Below the pieces are notes generated by a model, which worked only from the letters and a program-made list of their open reading frames with translations, was not told the origin of the DNA and did not search any database. This document shows positions 1 to 8,202 of a stretch of 12,884 bases of DNA, piece by piece; position 1 is the first letter of the stretch; each line of letters begins with the position of its first letter. Source of the stretch: Rodentolepis nana (lineage: Eukaryota > Platyhelminthes > Cestoda > Cyclophyllidea > Hymenolepididae); the NCBI GenBank assembly GCA_900617975.1, contig UZAE01014658.1:1-12884 (forward strand), written 5' to 3'. The position numbers and the translations under genes were made by a program.

Positions 1-570
1 CAATTCCCATTCGTGCTCTCCTGAGTCCCTGAAAAGTCTTCAAATCACAAGTTTAAATATTGCTCATGCAAGCGGAATCACATTTAAGGAAATCGTCTCT
101 AACTTGAATAGTGAAACTCGTGAGAAACTTACCAGTCTGAACATAACTGGTATGAGAATAGTGGATGCTTCGGACTTTTTCCATCTGAGAAACTTGAGCA
201 GTTTGGATATTAGCTACACAAGTGCTACTGCGGAAGATCTGCAAGTTATAGTCACAGCATGTTCACATCTGAAATACCTCGATATTTCAGTCACCTCTAT
301 TGAAGATATAAGTTGTCTCCTTTCACTGAAAGACCAACTAGAGGGTCTCTCCATGCATTTCCAAATATTGCCAAAGAGTAGAGTGTTGGAAGAGATGATA
401 TCGATAATTGTACAGCTGGTGGAACTTCGGAGACTTGAATTTTCGTGTACCATGAGACAACAGCGTCCTTTTCCACCTTTGACGGATTTTTGCTCGAGTG
501 ATGCTCTAATCCATCTAGAGCAATTTGATATTAGTGGCAATCCACTTTCCTTTCCTCCAATTGCAATTAG
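1..570 (+). CDS. zyg11: ZYG11-like exon a: leucine-rich repeat region (5' end outside window)
   Basis: The frame is open from base 2 to the donor AG|GTGCGT at 571, giving about 189 codons, so the exon probably begins left of the window. The first in-frame start-like codon (TTG at 104) is not a real start. Leucine-rich repeats are visible as LQITSLNI, LTSLNITG, LSSLDISYT, LKYLDISVTSI, LRRLEFSCT and LEQFDISG. The segment with LDIS, SIEDI, LL, LKDQLEGLSMH matches the corresponding ZYG11B repeat closely. The exon ends in phase 2, which does not fit the next certain exon. Confidence 0.85.
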
Positions 571-3500
571 GTGCGTTTATCTAAGACTTTTTTGTTTCAT
601 TTATTTGCGTTTTTATTTCTTATTGTATAGTATATAGAACACATCATGCAGCAGACACGGCCTTAAGTGCTAGAATTCATTAACTTCGATTTCTTGTCAA
701 GCACTAGTCTATCACAATTATATTGATTAAATTAGAGATCATTTGAATGGAAACACAGACATCACAGTTTAATTTCCTGTCATTGAAAGGTCAGCTTTGA
801 ACGAACAGATGAATACGATTTTCAAAGCAAGGATCGACCACCAGTGTAGTTTTAATATAATTTCATGATCCAAGTTGAAGTCATTTCCTTTGAAAGAAGG
901 TGTTATTTTTTTAAATAAAGCACCAAACTTCAAAGATATTATTACACTTTCGGTCATTTGGGCACTAGTTGGTGCAAGTTAGAGGTTTTCTTCTGAATGT
1001 CAAGATGCCGGGTGCTTTCAAGTTAGGAAATGTACATATTGAGACTATCGCATAACTTCTGTACCCTTCCTGCATTTAACAGTGCTAGTACTCTATCACA
1101 CCACCTTCTCAGGACTTAAATTGATTCATTGGAAACTGTGGCAACAACATTATGGGGAGGGGAGGGGGTATGTGGTGCCCGACTGCTTGGAAGACCTCAG
1201 ATGAGTAAGCATTTTACTAATTTTCAAACCTTCCTTGCCACACAATCACCAAATAAGGAGGAGAAGACGATAGTCGCGTGCACCCGGAGTGATAGCTCTT
1301 AGGCGCAATGGGACATGCCACCAGAGTGAAGGTCTTCCGTTTGTCAGCGGAAATATCGATCATCATCCTAATAATCAAACAGTTAGTCACATACATCTAA
1401 AGAAAATTAAGAAATAAGGCTGTATGTTGAGAGTGAAAAACAAATACGAGTAACCTCTAGAGCGATAAAAGTCCCTTCTTGCCCATTANGAAATTGAAGA
1501 GATTGTTTCGCAATATCCGCATATAGTGGTGAGTTCAAATTCGACTAAAGCCAAATTTATCTTTGAAATTTTATCGCAAACCTTATCAATTTATGTATTG
1601 ATGTTGAATTGTGCATTATATGAATATTAGTTCTTTTTATTTCATTTAGTCAAACTAACTTGTTGGATGAATGATCAATTTCAAGTCACGATATATGCAT
1701 CGTTATATGACGATATATTAAGTCGAGGCCAAAAAGTAAAGACGAATCCAGAACTCTGTGTGATGTCCAACATCCAGGCTCTTGATAGCAAACATTTTGT
1801 TTGGTTTCACCTGTAGTTATCACAGAGAAGACGTACCCTGAAGCATTCAGGATACACACTGCTAAGCCTGGAGTTCGAAGACAATAAACACATCTCAGTG
1901 GTTTCGCAGCAATGTTAGAAAGATACTCAACAGCAATTATATCTGGTTTAAGGGCTGACTCACCTTACATCACCTCTAAGATAATGAATACCTTGCATTC
2001 TAGTGTGAACAATTTGGTTAACCGTTCAGTGGCTTTCTCAATAAGCTGCTGCTGGTAGGTAAGTGTTATTTCACTGATTGAGTTGAATTGATGTAGTCAT
2101 GTTCCCTATTACCCCAATCAACTTGACTTTATACTGAGGACATTTTATTGATTTGAAGTATCTTGTGTGTTATAATTGTTGCTTTATTGTTATTTATAAC
2201 GGGGCACGTGTTGGAGTTGTTGAGCTCCTGAATATGAGTCAAGTCGAAGCAGTAGAAGAAGTGAATACTATTCTATTCAATTAGGTGAATGATATCAGAA
2301 CTCCAACTTAGCAGATCTCACTGAAATGAGGGGAGAAATTTTGGGCTCATCTACTATTATAATCATTATTTTCGTCCACTTTCCAAATATTCTTAATAAG
2401 GAAGATGTGCTCAGCTATTTGCTTTTAATCTCACAACTTCTCTTTTGATTTTCTCTCATCACTTCTCTTTTGTATTTCAGGTGTCTGGCGATACCTCTGA
2501 GGAGTTACTGGTAGAAAAATTGAGGCGCTACGGGAAACGATTCGAATTATGTGATTATATGCTAAGGGGTTTCAATTTTCGGTGGCGTCATCGAGAAATA
2601 GTGAGTCCGGCAATTCTCAAAGTAAGTCACTCATGAGAATCGTGATAACTTAACTTCAAATTATGACTAGACACTATATTGCTGGTATCTGGTTGTCTTT
2701 CGTACTACAACTTCTTCAATAGGCAAATAGAAAGTGAAACAGTTCATCATCTGAAGTCCATGGGGACTAAAAATATCTAGCTGAAGAGTGAGAAAATTAT
2801 CTCGGCGCTTGATGGTTGCCTTGGTAGTTGAGGTTAATTTCCAATGCAGCAGAACGTAGATGCGTTTGAGCACTTAAAAATGAGGAGATATCTGAGAGGG
2901 CATAGTAATTGATGCACAATGAGACACAAGGAATGTTGTCTTGAATCGGATGTATATTTATGTGGTTGGGAATTTAAGACAAACTAGTGGAATCAGACTG
3001 TTTACAAGTGGCCCACAAAACAATTAAAATTGATTCGGTGCGTGGTCAAATAAATCTTATAATGTGGTCAGGCTGATCCATAGACAGGAAAAATAGCAAA
3101 AAATATGGTAATTAACGGAAAAATTTTAACGCCGGAAAAAATTTCATCAAAGACTAGTTTTCCTTACCATCTTCATGTTTTTTGTAGGCCGTTCTAAATA
3201 TAGATGAGGTGATTCCTAATGATCCTATCTGGATCGCTCGTCTCCACGGGGCTGTAACTAACATAATGGAAAATTTGGACGTGGATAATTTAACATTTGA
3301 ACTTGGCCAACAAGTAATGAAATATACGATGAGTTATATACTTCGATTTGAAAGTGGTTATCAGCTTCTACGTTTGCTGATTAATAAATTTGGAATAGTG
3401 AGTGACTGTTGTGTAAAATTGGGTATCTAATTCGAATCAGTTTCAGAAAACATTTTTTGTGTTTTTAGATCCCAGATGGAACCTACTTAAATATTCAATC

Positions 3501-6500
3501 AAATTCTTTGTATATGTCATTCTTGATAAGATACATCAGTGAAATGAGCACACATTATTTGGTGGTTGACAGGTTTCCCCTCAGGGCAACGTTCTCAGCT
3601 CTAACTGAACGGATTCAAAAAAATCCCGATGTAATTTGGTCACTGTATAAGAGTCTTAAGGGAAGTGAAAATGCTCGCACAATATTCCGGGAAATGGATG
3701 CTCTGAGAATAATAGGAAGAGTTGAGCGGGTAAGTTTGCCTCATTTACATAAGTACTACTTTTCACTTATAATAATATTAATTAGTCTAATGGAATTAGT
3801 TAATTGGTGCCTTGAGTGAGATTTCAATAATATACTAAAAGTAAGTAATAATATGAGTAAAGGAGTTTCAAAACATGATGAATGGGGGAGCTAGTTAATA
3901 GATGGGGGTTAAGAAATAGGATGTAGTGAACCAGAAAGTTAGAAATCTGAGGCGAAACGATAAATGGAGCCATGATAGTAACAGCCCTTGAGTGCGCACT
4001 CAGAGGTAGCGGAATGACCGGTCAAGTTTAAGTTGTGGTCGAGTTCATTACTATTTGGTCAAAGCAAATAACAGTCAAAGTAAATAAGCAATAAACCACT
4101 ATATCACCTAGTTTCGGCAGAGAATATATTAGGGAAGAAGAGAACCATGTAGCTGGTGACCTCGAGACCCACGTGTTAACAAATCGGCTAATTGATGAAT
4201 CGCCCACACAACTTTACTAAGAAGGCAGTGAAACAATATGTAAAATCGATACTTGAATTACGAGAACGAAATATGCAGTTGAAGAACAAATTAACTGAAA
4301 TAATATCAGGTATTAAATTTATCTAAACCATGCTTTTTAATGACACCCTACTTAAGAAAAGTGTGCTGGAACATCATCCAATGTTGATTGAAATGTATTA
4401 ATTGAATAGTTCTTAAAACGAAATATTTTCAGATCTGGAATTTTAACACTGATCCTACGCAACTTTCACAATTCTCAGAGCCAATTTTACGAATCCTGGT
4501 GAGGTTTTTAAATAAAATTGTTATATTGGTATACTTAGTTATTGATTATTAATGCCAAATATTAATATTATCATCGACGATATTTTAGGATCTTTTATCG
4601 ACAGAGAAGGAAACTGGAAGCCCCCTGTTGCAAACACGATGGATGAATTACCTTTGGTGAGTGTACTTCCAACAAACCACAAATATTGTTAGTAATAAGT
4701 AGTTTCGAGATGAAAAGTGAGGAAGTGAAAGTTTCCAATTCCAAGAACAAAATCTAAGAACACCTTAATCCCACTAATTCCTAGATGATTAGTTTTGTTC
4801 GATTGGTAGTAGGACGTAGTATCGATTTTTAATAATTACCCACCCACCCACACAACCCACACGCATACGCGCGCACACACAAAGATGAAAATTTGGAATT
4901 GATATATTGTATTTTCCACTTGCAGCCTAATTCTCCATGGTCCATTGTTCAAAAGGAGCTACATGGCATCAAGGATTATCTGCAACCTTATTTCCTTTGC
5001 CGAGGATGACTGGACCTCCTTATTTTATTTTAACAAGAACGATATCCTGGAGTCATTTGTGAGTCAACTCAAACTCACAATCTCATTTGTTATCTTTAAT
5101 ACGATCATATGCGATTTAAGGTTAATACTTTGCTATAGAAAAAAAGACAAGTGGCCAGATCTTTGGGTGAGGTGGTTAATCTTTTATCACAGACTCAAAA
5201 CTCAGAAATAAATTGACTTTATTTTCTATAACGGTAGAAACTGGTCTCAATGCAACAGGCTTGGGAAAATTGAAATGTAATAGTTTTATTGGCTGTTGAC
5301 TTAGACCATCAATCTAGAAAAATAACGCTGATAGAATTCGAGAAAAATTACAGCTACTACTTTGATCCCTTCAGTTTACGCAAGGTACTTCTTTCTTTGC
5401 CACCAACAAACATTTAAAATATATTTTTCTAAAAATAAATATATGAAATAAGGTATCACGTTTGAATAATAGGAAAATTCTATCTACCTTTGACCAATGT
5501 TTACACATATTGAATCAAAATTAAGGGTGACATTGACATTTTCGTTTTTAGGGGAAAGCGATTTGCCAATGGGAACCACCATTCGTTTTATCGCATGAAG
5601 AAAGGCCCCCATTGGGCCACTTGGAATATATCCTCTCTAAACGAACATCTCGCCTGGAAGTGAAACTGTGGGCACTCTGGTCCATTCGTCATTTATACGC
5701 TAGTGGTATGGCTTCCCACTATTTTCGACTTCTTGTCTCAATTTGTAACTTCCACTTTTAATTTGATCCTTAAATTACAAGTGTGAACTAATTATCATGA
5801 ATGGTCCATTGAAACGAATATGGAATTTTCAGGTCAGATCAAGAGGTCAGGGAATCAGAGTGAAGCCACTATATTTAGACACCCTTCTCCCCTGATTTTC
5901 AAGTAATCGATAGTGTATTGAATGGCTGATAATCCTTTCCACTTTTCATGAAAACAACTCCTAGTTCCTCACATTTTAATAGCTCCACTCCAGCGCAAAT
6001 GCGAAAGCGCTTGACTTTCCAAAGACAAAGATGAACACTTTTTATTATTGAATTACACAAACAATTTTTTCGAAGTTTGATGATAACATATTATCTTTAT
6101 CGGTAAACGATGGAGGGTTGGAAATGCCTAATGGGAACTATTGTCAGTACTTTGAAGCAATGATTTGCTCATAATAGGAATGGACATCTATTCAGTTAAA
6201 TGACACTCAAGACGATTTTCAACAGAACGCGAATTTTACATCAAANTGGCTACTTATTTAAAGACCAAAAATTAATTAATCCTTTTTAGGCCAATGTAAT
6301 AAAGGGATTCTCAACAGCCACACGTTTTTAAAGCGTCTTCTGCGTGAAATTTCATTTTCAACTCCGGATCAATTGGTCTACCATCCAAAGCCAACAAGTA
6401 TGGGACCAGTAATAGATAAGGCGTAGGCATTTTTCTTTAATATGATGTCTTGTTTGTCCGAAATTTCGGATTTAATAAACGAGTTTTAATTTTAGGTTTG

Positions 6501-8202
6501 GAAGATATCTTACAATGACCTTCGCAGAGGTAAGAACTTGGCGTCAAACGTAAATCACGCAGTTTTGAGTAGGAGGGCTTACATTAGATGGATTGTAATA
6601 GGCAGAATATTTTATTTTGCTCAAAACACAGTCATCTCTTTTGACAAAAATGAAAGGTAGAGCTTCTTGAAAGCAAGTTTCATTTTTCCGGGGTTGTCCG
6701 AATGTCCGACCATCTGAAAAGCGCCCCCCCCCCTCCCACGGGCGGTTATTCTAATGGTCAAAAGTTAAAACTCAGTCTCACAGCTTTTCACTATTCGTGT
6801 CTGAAGCTTGACTCTCCCCATGTGGGGTGAGTCCTTCTGAATACACGATATGCACTCGCTAAACAGACACGAAAGTTGATTTAATTTCACTCAATAAAAC
6901 TAATTAAACAGGAAAAACTTGTCACATTAAAGGATTGGACGATATCAACTGCACTCAAGTCACTAAGTCTCAAGGGAGTTCGCGTGATAGAGCATTGAGA
7001 TCTCTAATATCTCATCACACTGTTAATTATCATCTGATTGCAGAAAATTGTGTATCCTTGAATAGAAGCAATTTACATGATTGTGTGGTGATGTCACAAC
7101 TATATTCTACCATAAACCTTGGTGTAAACTGGTGTTTGCTCATCAATTGTCTCCTTTCTGTTACAAAAGACGCATTTTTTCATATTTCAGGGATTAGTTA
7201 GCGAAACCCAAGGTGTCACTGCTATTCTGAGAGGACGTCACTATCAAGCTGGTATTCCCGTCAAAAGTAGTGATTGCGATAAACTGGGTGTAAATGAGGT
7301 AAGAATGTGTTTTTGATACTAGCATGTTATAGATCAAATTTCACTGCATCTTATTGATTTTCCCAATAAAAGTTAATTTGGCAGAGGTAAGTATTCAATG
7401 GGGAGATTAAATCAGGACTTCAAAGTAGAGGTGGCCCCGGAATGTCATTTCTTTGTCCAGACTGAACTCTCGAAATCACTTTCAAACGGTAAAATGACCA
7501 ATTCTTTGCTATGTAATAACTCAAAGTGAATCAAAATGTCACAGTTTTTCACTGCGTCCGCTTATGGTCAAACTAAAGAATGATGAATGCGGTGGGATTT
7601 AAAAGTTGTTAATTGTAGCTCAGAGGCATGAAGTAGTTTCACCTCATTTGTACTTAATGGACAATTCATGTTCCAAAACTAAAACTGCCTGGCTTATGAC
7701 CTTGTGAAGTGGGCGATTTCTTACCCTGATGACCAATGTTTATTGACTAGGTCACTTTGTCATGAAGCTTGTTTTCGTGCATTTTGTCAGCTACTTCATT
7801 GATTAAATCCTTCTGATGATTACTGACTCTAGATTAAGTATCTAAAAATGCTCATATACCCAGAGTGATGAATCATATGGCCCGGACTAACTTTTCAATA
7901 TTTCCAAATGATTCGACGATGAAGGAATGGAGGAAAACTAATCCATTGAATAGTTTACTTATTAATTTAGGAAGCAAATTTATTATTATCTCAAATAATT
8001 GGAAAATGGTTTACTACGTGGTCAATTATAATTACTTCAGTGATGTGAATATAGAAAGTCAATTAGGGTCCTATGAAGTTGGAGTGATGAAGTCTTTTAT
8101 TTATTTCAGAATCCCCCACCTTTGGAAGCCTACATGCAAGCACAGAGGAAATTCGCCCTGAGGTTGAAGAAACTTGCGGTTGAATTAAATGAGACGTTCT
8201 AA
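1..8202 (+). CDS. zyg11: ZYG11-like CUL2 ubiquitin-ligase substrate receptor, spliced, 5'-partial (whole gene span)
   Basis: This is a multi-exon gene; its exons are listed separately below. The joined translation aligns from memory with vertebrate ZYG11B along nearly its whole length. Exon 1 has the leucine-rich repeats (LDIS..SIxDI). The next placed exon opens with VSGD and ends with P.ILK, as in ZYG11B. Later exons carry the C-terminal armadillo-like repeats (MASRIICNLIS, KLWALWSIRHL). Known role of the family: these proteins bind Elongin B/C and CUL2 through an N-terminal VHL box and recruit substrates, in vertebrates those with N-terminal glycine degrons. The VHL box is expected left of the window and is not seen. 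Splice phases agree at twelve of the thirteen junctions; the junction between exon 1 (phase 2) and the exon at 2481 (phase 0) does not, so an exon is missing. The protein is strongly diverged from vertebrate ZYG11, so substrate choice cannot be carried over. Confidence 0.85.
1490..1528 (+). CDS. Candidate missing exon of the ZYG11-like gene (next to an N)
   Basis: This short open stretch reads IEEIVSQYPHIV in one frame and is followed by a strong donor GTG|GTGAGT at 1529. It resembles the ZYG11B segment that follows the last leucine-rich repeat (AVEAFIQQRPSMQFV in the human protein, from memory). A pyrimidine-rich tract (1471-1486) ends in TTANG, where N at 1489 hides the acceptor base. The left phase does not match exon a unless a base is wrong or missing at the N. 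The right phase (0) does match the exon at 2481. Further residues expected before VSGD remain unplaced. Confidence 0.3.
1910..2058 (+). other. Exon-like block with in-frame stop at its donor
   Basis: The block is bounded by TTTCGCAG ending at 1909 and a consensus donor GTAAGT at 2059. The only open frame starts with ATG at 1912 and runs 48 codons to a TAG at 2056-2058, directly against the donor. The protein is not recognised (it contains IISGLRADSPYITSK). Entry from exon a in phase 2 would hit a stop early. It could be a poison cassette exon or chance. Confidence 0.2.
2481..2621 (+). CDS. zyg11: ZYG11-like exon: start of the armadillo-like part
   Basis: 47 codons, phase 0 at both ends, with acceptor TTGTATTTCAG and donor AAA|GTAAGT at 2622. 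It begins VSGDTSEELLVEKLRRY and ends SPAILK, which aligns well with ZYG11B (VSGEANE...LKRY and KPEILK). A second consensus donor GTGAGT lies inside at 2601, also in phase 0, so a form shorter by 21 bases at this exon is possible. Confidence 0.88.
2622..3187 (+). other. Intron, 566 bases, nothing recognised
   Basis: It lies between donor GTAAGT and acceptor TTTTTTGTAG. The 68-codon - strand open frame at 2667-2873 has no recognisable family features and is taken as chance. Confidence 0.75.
3188..3397 (+). CDS. zyg11: ZYG11-like exon: armadillo-like repeats
   Basis: 70 codons, phase 0 at both ends, from acceptor TTTTTTGTAG to donor ATA|GTGAGT at 3398. It reads AVLNIDEVIPND..., then helical stretches (LHGAVTNIMENLDVDNLTF; a second around YILRFESGYQLLRLL). 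These sit where ZYG11B has its first armadillo-like helices (ACVLNLT and LKAMEHF regions). It was placed by position between better conserved exons; residue identity is low. Confidence 0.82.
3469..3729 (+). CDS. zyg11: ZYG11-like exon: armadillo-like repeats with the degron-pocket tryptophan
   Basis: 87 codons, phase 0 at both ends, acceptor GTGTTTTTAG and donor CGG|GTAAGT at 3730. The segment FSALTERIQKNPDVIWSLYK aligns with the ZYG11B stretch holding LSALWNLTDE. The pocket Trp is present at 3637-3639, but the following Asn and Asp positions read Ser and Lys. The downstream segment (ARTIFREMDALRIIGRV) aligns with CRHFIENQGLELFMRV of ZYG11B. Confidence 0.85.
3730..4432 (+). other. Intron, 703 bases, with a palindrome and short open frames
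   Basis: It runs from donor GTAAGT to acceptor AAATATTTTCAG. It contains a perfect 14-base palindrome at 3989-4002 and a 43-codon ATG frame at 4195-4326 of unknown origin. The protein alignment passes straight across this intron (phase 0 to phase 0), so no exon is needed here. Confidence 0.65.
4195..4326 (+). other. Small intronic open frame, 43 codons, unrecognised
   Basis: ATG at 4195, TAA at 4324-4326. The product is basic and likely helical (VKQYVKSILELRERNMQLKN), with heptad-like leucines. An overlapping frame upstream is also open for about 40 codons. No acceptor gives it a phase that fits the gene. It may be a relic of a mobile element or chance. Confidence 0.2.
4433..4498 (+). CDS. 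zyg11: ZYG11-like short exon (22 codons)
   Basis: 66 bases, phase 0 at both ends, acceptor AAATATTTTCAG and donor CTG|GTGAGG at 4499. It reads IWNFNTDPTQLSQF... and ends PILRIL. It follows the phase 0 exon at 3469-3729 and falls in the ZYG11B region after LFMRVLESF. Identity is weak; support comes from splice sites, phase and position. Confidence 0.7.
4589..4656 (+). CDS. zyg11: ZYG11-like short exon (22 codons plus 2 bases)
   Basis: Acceptor GATATTTTAG, donor CTTTG|GTGAGT at 4657; phase 0 in, phase 2 out. It reads DLLSTEKETGSPLLQTRWMN. It occupies the place of the ZYG11B helix with LLNNIAEV, whose Asn and Glu help hold the glycine degron; that motif is not conserved here. Confidence 0.72.
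4838..4881 (+). repeat. CA-rich simple sequence in intron
   Basis: Degenerate (ACCC)n and (CA)n runs of about 44 bases with a CGCGCG interruption. It lies about 45 bases upstream of the acceptor at 4925. Confidence 0.8.
4926..5058 (+). CDS. zyg11: ZYG11-like exon: conserved armadillo-like helix
   Basis: One base plus 44 codons; acceptor CCACTTGCAG, donor TTT|GTGAGT at 5059; phase 2 in, phase 0 out. The segment SYMASRIICNLISFAEDDW matches ZYG11B SYFAAGIIAHLISRGEQAW very clearly, and NDILESF matches its next helix. This is one of the anchors of the family assignment. Confidence 0.9.
5139..5166 (+). CDS. zyg11: ZYG11-like microexon (28 bases)
   Basis: Acceptor TTTGCTATAG, donor TTGG|GTGAGG at 5167; phase 0 in, phase 1 out. 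It reads KKRQVARSL. With the next exon it gives the length expected between the ZYG11B helix at LLDDL and the AYRSFNPF segment. The same bases are also read through in the open frame from the previous exon, so intron retention is a competing model. Confidence 0.6.
5335..5384 (+). CDS. zyg11: ZYG11-like small exon (50 bases)
   Basis: Two bases plus 16 codons; acceptor GCTGATAG (poor pyrimidine tract), donor AAG|GTACTT at 5385. It reads FEKNYSYYFDPFSLRK, matching the ZYG11B EMVAYRSFNPFFPLL stretch. Phase 1 in fits the microexon. An alternative AG at 5315-5316 would not fit the phase. Confidence 0.68.
5552..5705 (+). CDS. zyg11: ZYG11-like exon: KLWALWSIRHL helix
   Basis: 51 codons plus one base; acceptor TCGTTTTTAG, donor AGTG|GTATGG at 5706; phase 0 in, phase 1 out. 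It ends LEVKLWALWSIRHLYAS, a close match to ZYG11B GVQLWAVWAMQHVCS. A GT three bases earlier (5703) would keep the phase and drop one codon. Confidence 0.88.
5706..6289 (+). other. Intron, 584 bases, nothing recognised
   Basis: It runs from donor GTATGG to acceptor TCCTTTTTAG. It holds an N at 6246. No repeat or open frame of note. Confidence 0.75.
6290..6422 (+). CDS. zyg11: ZYG11-like exon: last conserved armadillo-like helix
   Basis: Acceptor TCCTTTTTAG; phase 1 in. It reads NKGILNSHTFLKRLLREI, in line with ZYG11B CSMLIEEGGLQHLYNI, and ends MGPVIDK. The donor GC|GTAGGC at 6423 gives phase 2, which fits the exon at 6496. If this donor is not used, the frame meets TAG at 6424-6426, so the protein would stop here, close to where vertebrate ZYG11B ends. 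Confidence 0.78.
6496..6529 (+). CDS. zyg11: ZYG11-like small exon (34 bases), C-terminal extension
   Basis: Acceptor TTTAATTTTAG, donor GAG|GTAAGA at 6530; phase 2 in, phase 0 out. It reads FGRYLTMTFAE, continuing the helix of the previous exon (compare ZYG11B AVAILDSLEKH). Splice sites and phases support it; similarity alone would not. Confidence 0.6.
6530..7190 (+). other. Intron, 661 bases, with poly-C run and nested inverted repeat
   Basis: It runs from donor GTAAGA to acceptor CATATTTCAG. It has a run of 10 C at 6724-6733 and the inverted repeat at 6794-6873. The 88-codon open frame at 6935-7201 crosses the acceptor into the next exon in another frame and has no family features. Confidence 0.65.
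6794..6873. repeat. Nested inverted repeat in intron (80 bases)
   Basis: The outer arms TTCGTGTCTG (6794-6803) and CAGACACGAA (6864-6873) are perfect reverse complements. Inside, 6810-6833 forms a hairpin: GACTC/GAGTC, one T-T mismatch, CCCC/GGGG, loop ATGT. It could be a small MITE-like element, a structured intronic RNA or chance. It lacks the CUGAUGA core of a hammerhead ribozyme. Confidence 0.5.
7191..7298 (+). CDS. zyg11: ZYG11-like exon, C-terminal extension
   Basis: 36 codons, phase 0 at both ends; acceptor CATATTTCAG, donor GAG|GTAAGA at 7299. It reads GLVSETQGVTAILRGRHYQA and ends KLGVNE. No match to vertebrate ZYG11 is recognised, and it appears to be lineage-specific tail sequence. 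Splice sites are strong. Confidence 0.65.
7299..8109 (+). other. Intron, 811 bases, nothing recognised
   Basis: It runs from donor GTAAGA to acceptor TTATTTCAG. The 98-codon open frame at 7865-8161 runs through the acceptor and into the last exon in another frame; it is taken as chance in AT-rich sequence. An unused donor-like GAG|GTAAGT lies at 7386. Confidence 0.7.
8110..8202 (+). CDS. zyg11: ZYG11-like last exon with stop
   Basis: 30 codons and TAA at 8200-8202; acceptor TTATTTCAG, phase 0 in. It begins NPPPLEAYMQAQRK and continues as a basic helix (LRLKKLAVEL), ending NETF. The protein stops here about 80 residues past the last segment shared with vertebrate ZYG11B. Confidence 0.68.
   Translation, partial: NPPPLEAYMQAQRKFALRLKKLAVELNETF

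Larger units (their letters stand above)
571..2480 (+). other. Large intron region (1.9 kb), probably holding at least one unplaced exon
   Basis: It lies between the donor at 571 and the acceptor TTGTATTTCAG ending at 2480. Apart from the candidate exon at 1490-1528, it has an exon-like block at 1910-2058 and a run of three G tracts at 1154-1168. No transposon or RNA gene was recognised. The - strand open frame at 769-957 has no family features. Confidence 0.6.

Noticed and set aside
214..540. 108-codon - strand open frame
   Set aside because: It is antisense to the well supported leucine-rich repeat exon.
769..957. 62-codon - strand open frame in the first intron
   Set aside because: No recognised family, no splice or promoter context; expected by chance.
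1154..1168. G-quadruplex
   Set aside because: Only three G runs (4, 4 and 5) are adjacent, so a standard four-run quadruplex is not formed without a split run.
6794..6873. Hammerhead ribozyme, as carried by some small retroelements
   Set aside because: The structure lacks the CUGAUGA and GAAA core in the right order.
6935..7201. 88-codon + strand open frame
   Set aside because: It lies in an intron and overlaps the true exon at 7191 in a different frame; no family features.
7865..8161. 98-codon + strand open frame
   Set aside because: It crosses the acceptor at 8109 and reads the last exon in another frame; composition is typical of AT-rich intron.
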